Shown: positions 35,099-36,934 of the stretch, one piece after another
Numbering within the stretch: position 1 is the stretch's first letter
How the letters are laid out: every line of letters starts with the position of its first letter
Source: Melioribacteraceae bacterium
GTDB taxonomy: Bacteria; Bacteroidota; Ignavibacteria; Ignavibacteriales; Melioribacteraceae
Direction of reading: 5' to 3'
Assembly: GCA_026983755.1 (NCBI GenBank)
Contig: JALSTL010000165.1
Coordinates: forward strand, 1-36,934
Length of the DNA stretch: 36,934 bases
Position numbers and translations under genes: made by a program
The notes under the pieces: model-generated
Told to the model about the DNA's origin: nothing
What the model saw: the letters and a program-made list of their open reading frames with translations, nothing else
Databases searched by the model: none

Positions 35099-36643
35099 AT
35101 GGGAAAAATTAAAAGTAAAATACTTATTGTAGAAGACGAAGTAATTATCGCGATGGAAATTGCCGACAGACTCGGTTCTATGGGCTACGAAGTTCTACGT
35201 ATTGTTGCAAACGGTAATGATGCTATCAATGTAGCATTACAAGAAAAACCGGATCTAATACTTATGGATATAATGATTCAAGGAGATATAGACGGTATTG
35301 AAACGGCAACCAAAATAAAAAGTGTTAGTAATATTCCGGTTATATATTTAACAGCTAATGCAGACGAAGCAACGTTGCAAAGAGCAAAAGTATCCGATGC
35401 CTTTGGATATTTGATAAAACCATTTGAAGAAAGAGAATTAAGTACAACAATTGAAATGGCTTTGTATAAACATAAAATGGAAGCAAAATTAAAAGCCAAC
35501 GAAGAACAATTCCGCAGTATATTTGAAAATTCTACAATAGGAATTTACAGAATGGATATTGAAGGGAATATTCTTCTTGCCAATCACGAAGTTTTAAAGA
35601 TACTTGACTGTAATTCATTAGAGGATTTGGGAAATAAAAAAGCTTACGATTTTATGGTTGGAGGTTTTGATTCACTTAAAGAAATGTTCGAATATATTCA
35701 AAAGAAAGGCAGTATCAAAAACTACAAAGTTAACGTAAAACGTAAGAACGGCAATAAAATTCCCATTCACGTTAGCGGCAGTTTTGTAAAAGACCAAAAC
35801 GGCATCCGAAGAATTGACGGAACAATTGAAGATATATCTCTTCAACAGAAATATCAAAAAGAACTTGTTAAAGCCAAAGAAAAAGCAGAAGAATCCGACA
35901 GATTGAAATCGGAATTTTTAGCCGGTATGTCTCACGAAATAAGAACACCTATCAATACTATAATGAGTTATATTTCCCTTCTTAAAGATGAACTTACAAA
36001 TCAAAATAATTCCGAATATGACGAAATTTTTAATGCTATTGAAGTTGGAAGTTTACGATTGACACGTACGGTAGATTCTATCTTAAATATGGCCCAATTT
36101 CAAGCAGGCACTTTTGAAGTATTCAAGCTTAAAATTGATATTGTTGACGACATCTTACATAATCTTTACCAAGAATTTAAAAACACAGCTTCACAAAGAG
36201 GTATTGAATTGAAATTCACAAACTTGGCGGAAAAAACAAAAATTTTAGGCGATAAATATTCTTTGTCTCAATTGTTTGCCAATTTAATTGATAACGCATT
36301 AAAATATACCAAAGAAGGTTATGTGCAAATTAAAATTTATCACGACGAAGAAGGAGCTTTATGTGTTGATATTATTGATACGGGAATCGGTATTTCAGAT
36401 AGTTTCTTGCCTACACTTTTTAAGCCCTTTTCACAAGAAGAACAAGGTTATTCAAGAAAATTCGACGGCAACGGATTGGGCTTGGCTCTTGTAAAAAAAT
36501 ATTGTGAAATCAATGATGCGTTAATTCACGTTGTAAGTAAAAAAAATCAAGGTTCAAAGTTTACTATTAAATTCGCAAATACCAATAAAAATAACGCTTA
36601 CCAAAGTAAAGTACTAAACACAGACGAAATCTCTTTTTTATAA
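35099..36643 (+). CDS. Receiver-PAS-histidine kinase hybrid
   Basis: A 514-residue cytoplasmic protein. Receiver at 5-122 with phospho-Asp57 (LILMDIMIQGDIDG), conserved Thr/Ser in YLTANADE and Lys in YLIKPFEE. PAS sensor at about 132-250 (FRSIFENSTIGIYRMDIEGN). HisKA with His279 (FLAGMSHEIRTPINTIMSY). HATPase_c with LFANLIDNALKYTKEG, DIIDTGIGIS and FDGNGLGLALVKKYC. No membrane segment and no DNA-binding domain. The receiver is N-terminal, so the upstream HisKA_2 kinase likely gates this kinase. The final target regulator is not in the window. Confidence 0.93.
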   Translation: MGKIKSKILIVEDEVIIAMEIADRLGSMGYEVLRIVANGNDAINVALQEKPDLILMDIMIQGDIDGIETATKIKSVSNIPVIYLTANADEATLQRAKVSDAFGYLIKPFEERELSTTIEMALYKHKMEAKLKANEEQFRSIFENSTIGIYRMDIEGNILLANHEVLKILDCNSLEDLGNKKAYDFMVGGFDSLKEMFEYIQKKGSIKNYKVNVKRKNGNKIPIHVSGSFVKDQNGIRRIDGTIEDISLQQKYQKELVKAKEKAEESDRLKSEFLAGMSHEIRTPINTIMSYISLLKDELTNQNNSEYDEIFNAIEVGSLRLTRTVDSILNMAQFQAGTFEVFKLKIDIVDDILHNLYQEFKNTASQRGIELKFTNLAEKTKILGDKYSLSQLFANLIDNALKYTKEGYVQIKIYHDEEGALCVDIIDTGIGISDSFLPTLFKPFSQEEQGYSRKFDGNGLGLALVKKYCEINDALIHVVSKKNQGSKFTIKFANTNKNNAYQSKVLNTDEISFL

Positions 36644-36851
36644 TTATCCGTATAGTCAATATCTTTTTTAACATTTTTTATCATTCTAAAATTTCCGTTT
36701 GTTATTCGTTTTTTAAGGTCAATATCTAAAAAGTATTCCGATTAAATAAATTTACGATTCAAGACAAATATTTGCTCTGCAAAAAAAGTTTATTCGAACT
36801 GTATTTTAAGAATGATATGGTTTACGGAAAAATTATTTATAACTTTTAAGT

Positions 36852-36934
36852 ATGAATAAAAAAACAAATAGCGGTAAAAAAAATATTGTACAAACATTAA
36901 AAAAAACATGGAAGTCATTTAGTTTTTCTCTTCC
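36852..36934 (+). CDS. N-terminal fragment of an unknown protein (cut by window edge)
   Basis: ATG 36852 opens a frame that remains open to the window end: MNKKTNSGKKNIVQTLKKTW and on, 27 codons. It lies 208 bases after the hybrid kinase on the same strand. The start is Lys/Asn-rich and non-hydrophobic. Too short to classify; a chance ORF is possible. Confidence 0.35.
   Translation, partial: MNKKTNSGKKNIVQTLKKTWKSFSFSL

Noticed and set aside
1..36934. CRISPR array, tRNA, rRNA or complete insertion sequence
   Set aside because: No regularly spaced identical repeats, no tRNA-like cloverleaf with a CCA end, and no transposase were seen on reading both strands; a tRNA could still be missed without a covariance search.

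Overview
The window is AT-rich, densely coded DNA from a Gram-negative bacterium. Evidence for an outer membrane is a LolA-type carrier, an outer-membrane beta-barrel protein and undecaprenyl-diphosphatase. The mix of housekeeping genes, the ECF sigma/anti-sigma pair, the low GC and the sensor-kinase architecture suggest the Bacteroidota/Chlorobiota/Ignavibacteria group, most likely an Ignavibacteria-like organism. This placement is inferred from gene content and protein style. No rRNA or tRNA gene was seen. Several genes appear to start with TTG or GTG, and Shine-Dalgarno (SD) motifs are present before some genes and absent before others.

Layout. Positions 1-6.5 kb are accessory. They hold the start of a membrane-protein gene, a secreted Cys/His-rich protein, a protein with a PcfJ-like C-terminus, and a small mercury/heavy-metal operon (CopZ-like Fe-S metallochaperone, a frameshifted HMA gene, a MerT-MerP fusion). 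The promoter of that operon resembles MerR-type promoters. Next come a bacteriohemerythrin whose last codons form a terminator, an inverted-repeat element, and a three-gene cassette (secreted protein, 7-TM protein, membrane-anchored LuxR regulator). A degenerate 20-bp tandem repeat marks the border with the core region.

Positions 6.7-29.5 kb are a minus-strand block of conserved genes. In transcription order they are rimP-nusA-infB-rbfA-truB-ribF, rpsO-pnp, dusB, rng, fsa-gcvT, a comB-like gene, ftsK-lolA-flippase-OMP-uppP, cyclophilin, holA, and an ECF sigma/anti-sigma pair. The block covers translation and RNA metabolism, chromosome segregation and envelope biogenesis. Many junctions overlap or abut, which points to operons. 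Plausible sigma-70-type promoters precede rimP and rpsO, and a strong hairpin terminator separates rimP from the MATE gene upstream.

Positions 29.8-33.3 kb hold three metabolic or transport genes on the minus strand: a MATE exporter, proC, and a dicarboxylate/amino-acid symporter. From 33.6 kb the plus strand carries a two-gene phosphorelay (HisKA_2 sensor kinase, then a REC-PAS-histidine kinase hybrid). The window ends inside the start of a further ORF.

The least ordinary material is the metal cluster with its decayed chimeric HMA gene, the 7-TM/LuxR cassette behind a structured leader, and the receiver-first hybrid kinase coupled to a HisKA_2 kinase. I did not find a CRISPR array, a complete transposon or a recognisable phage.
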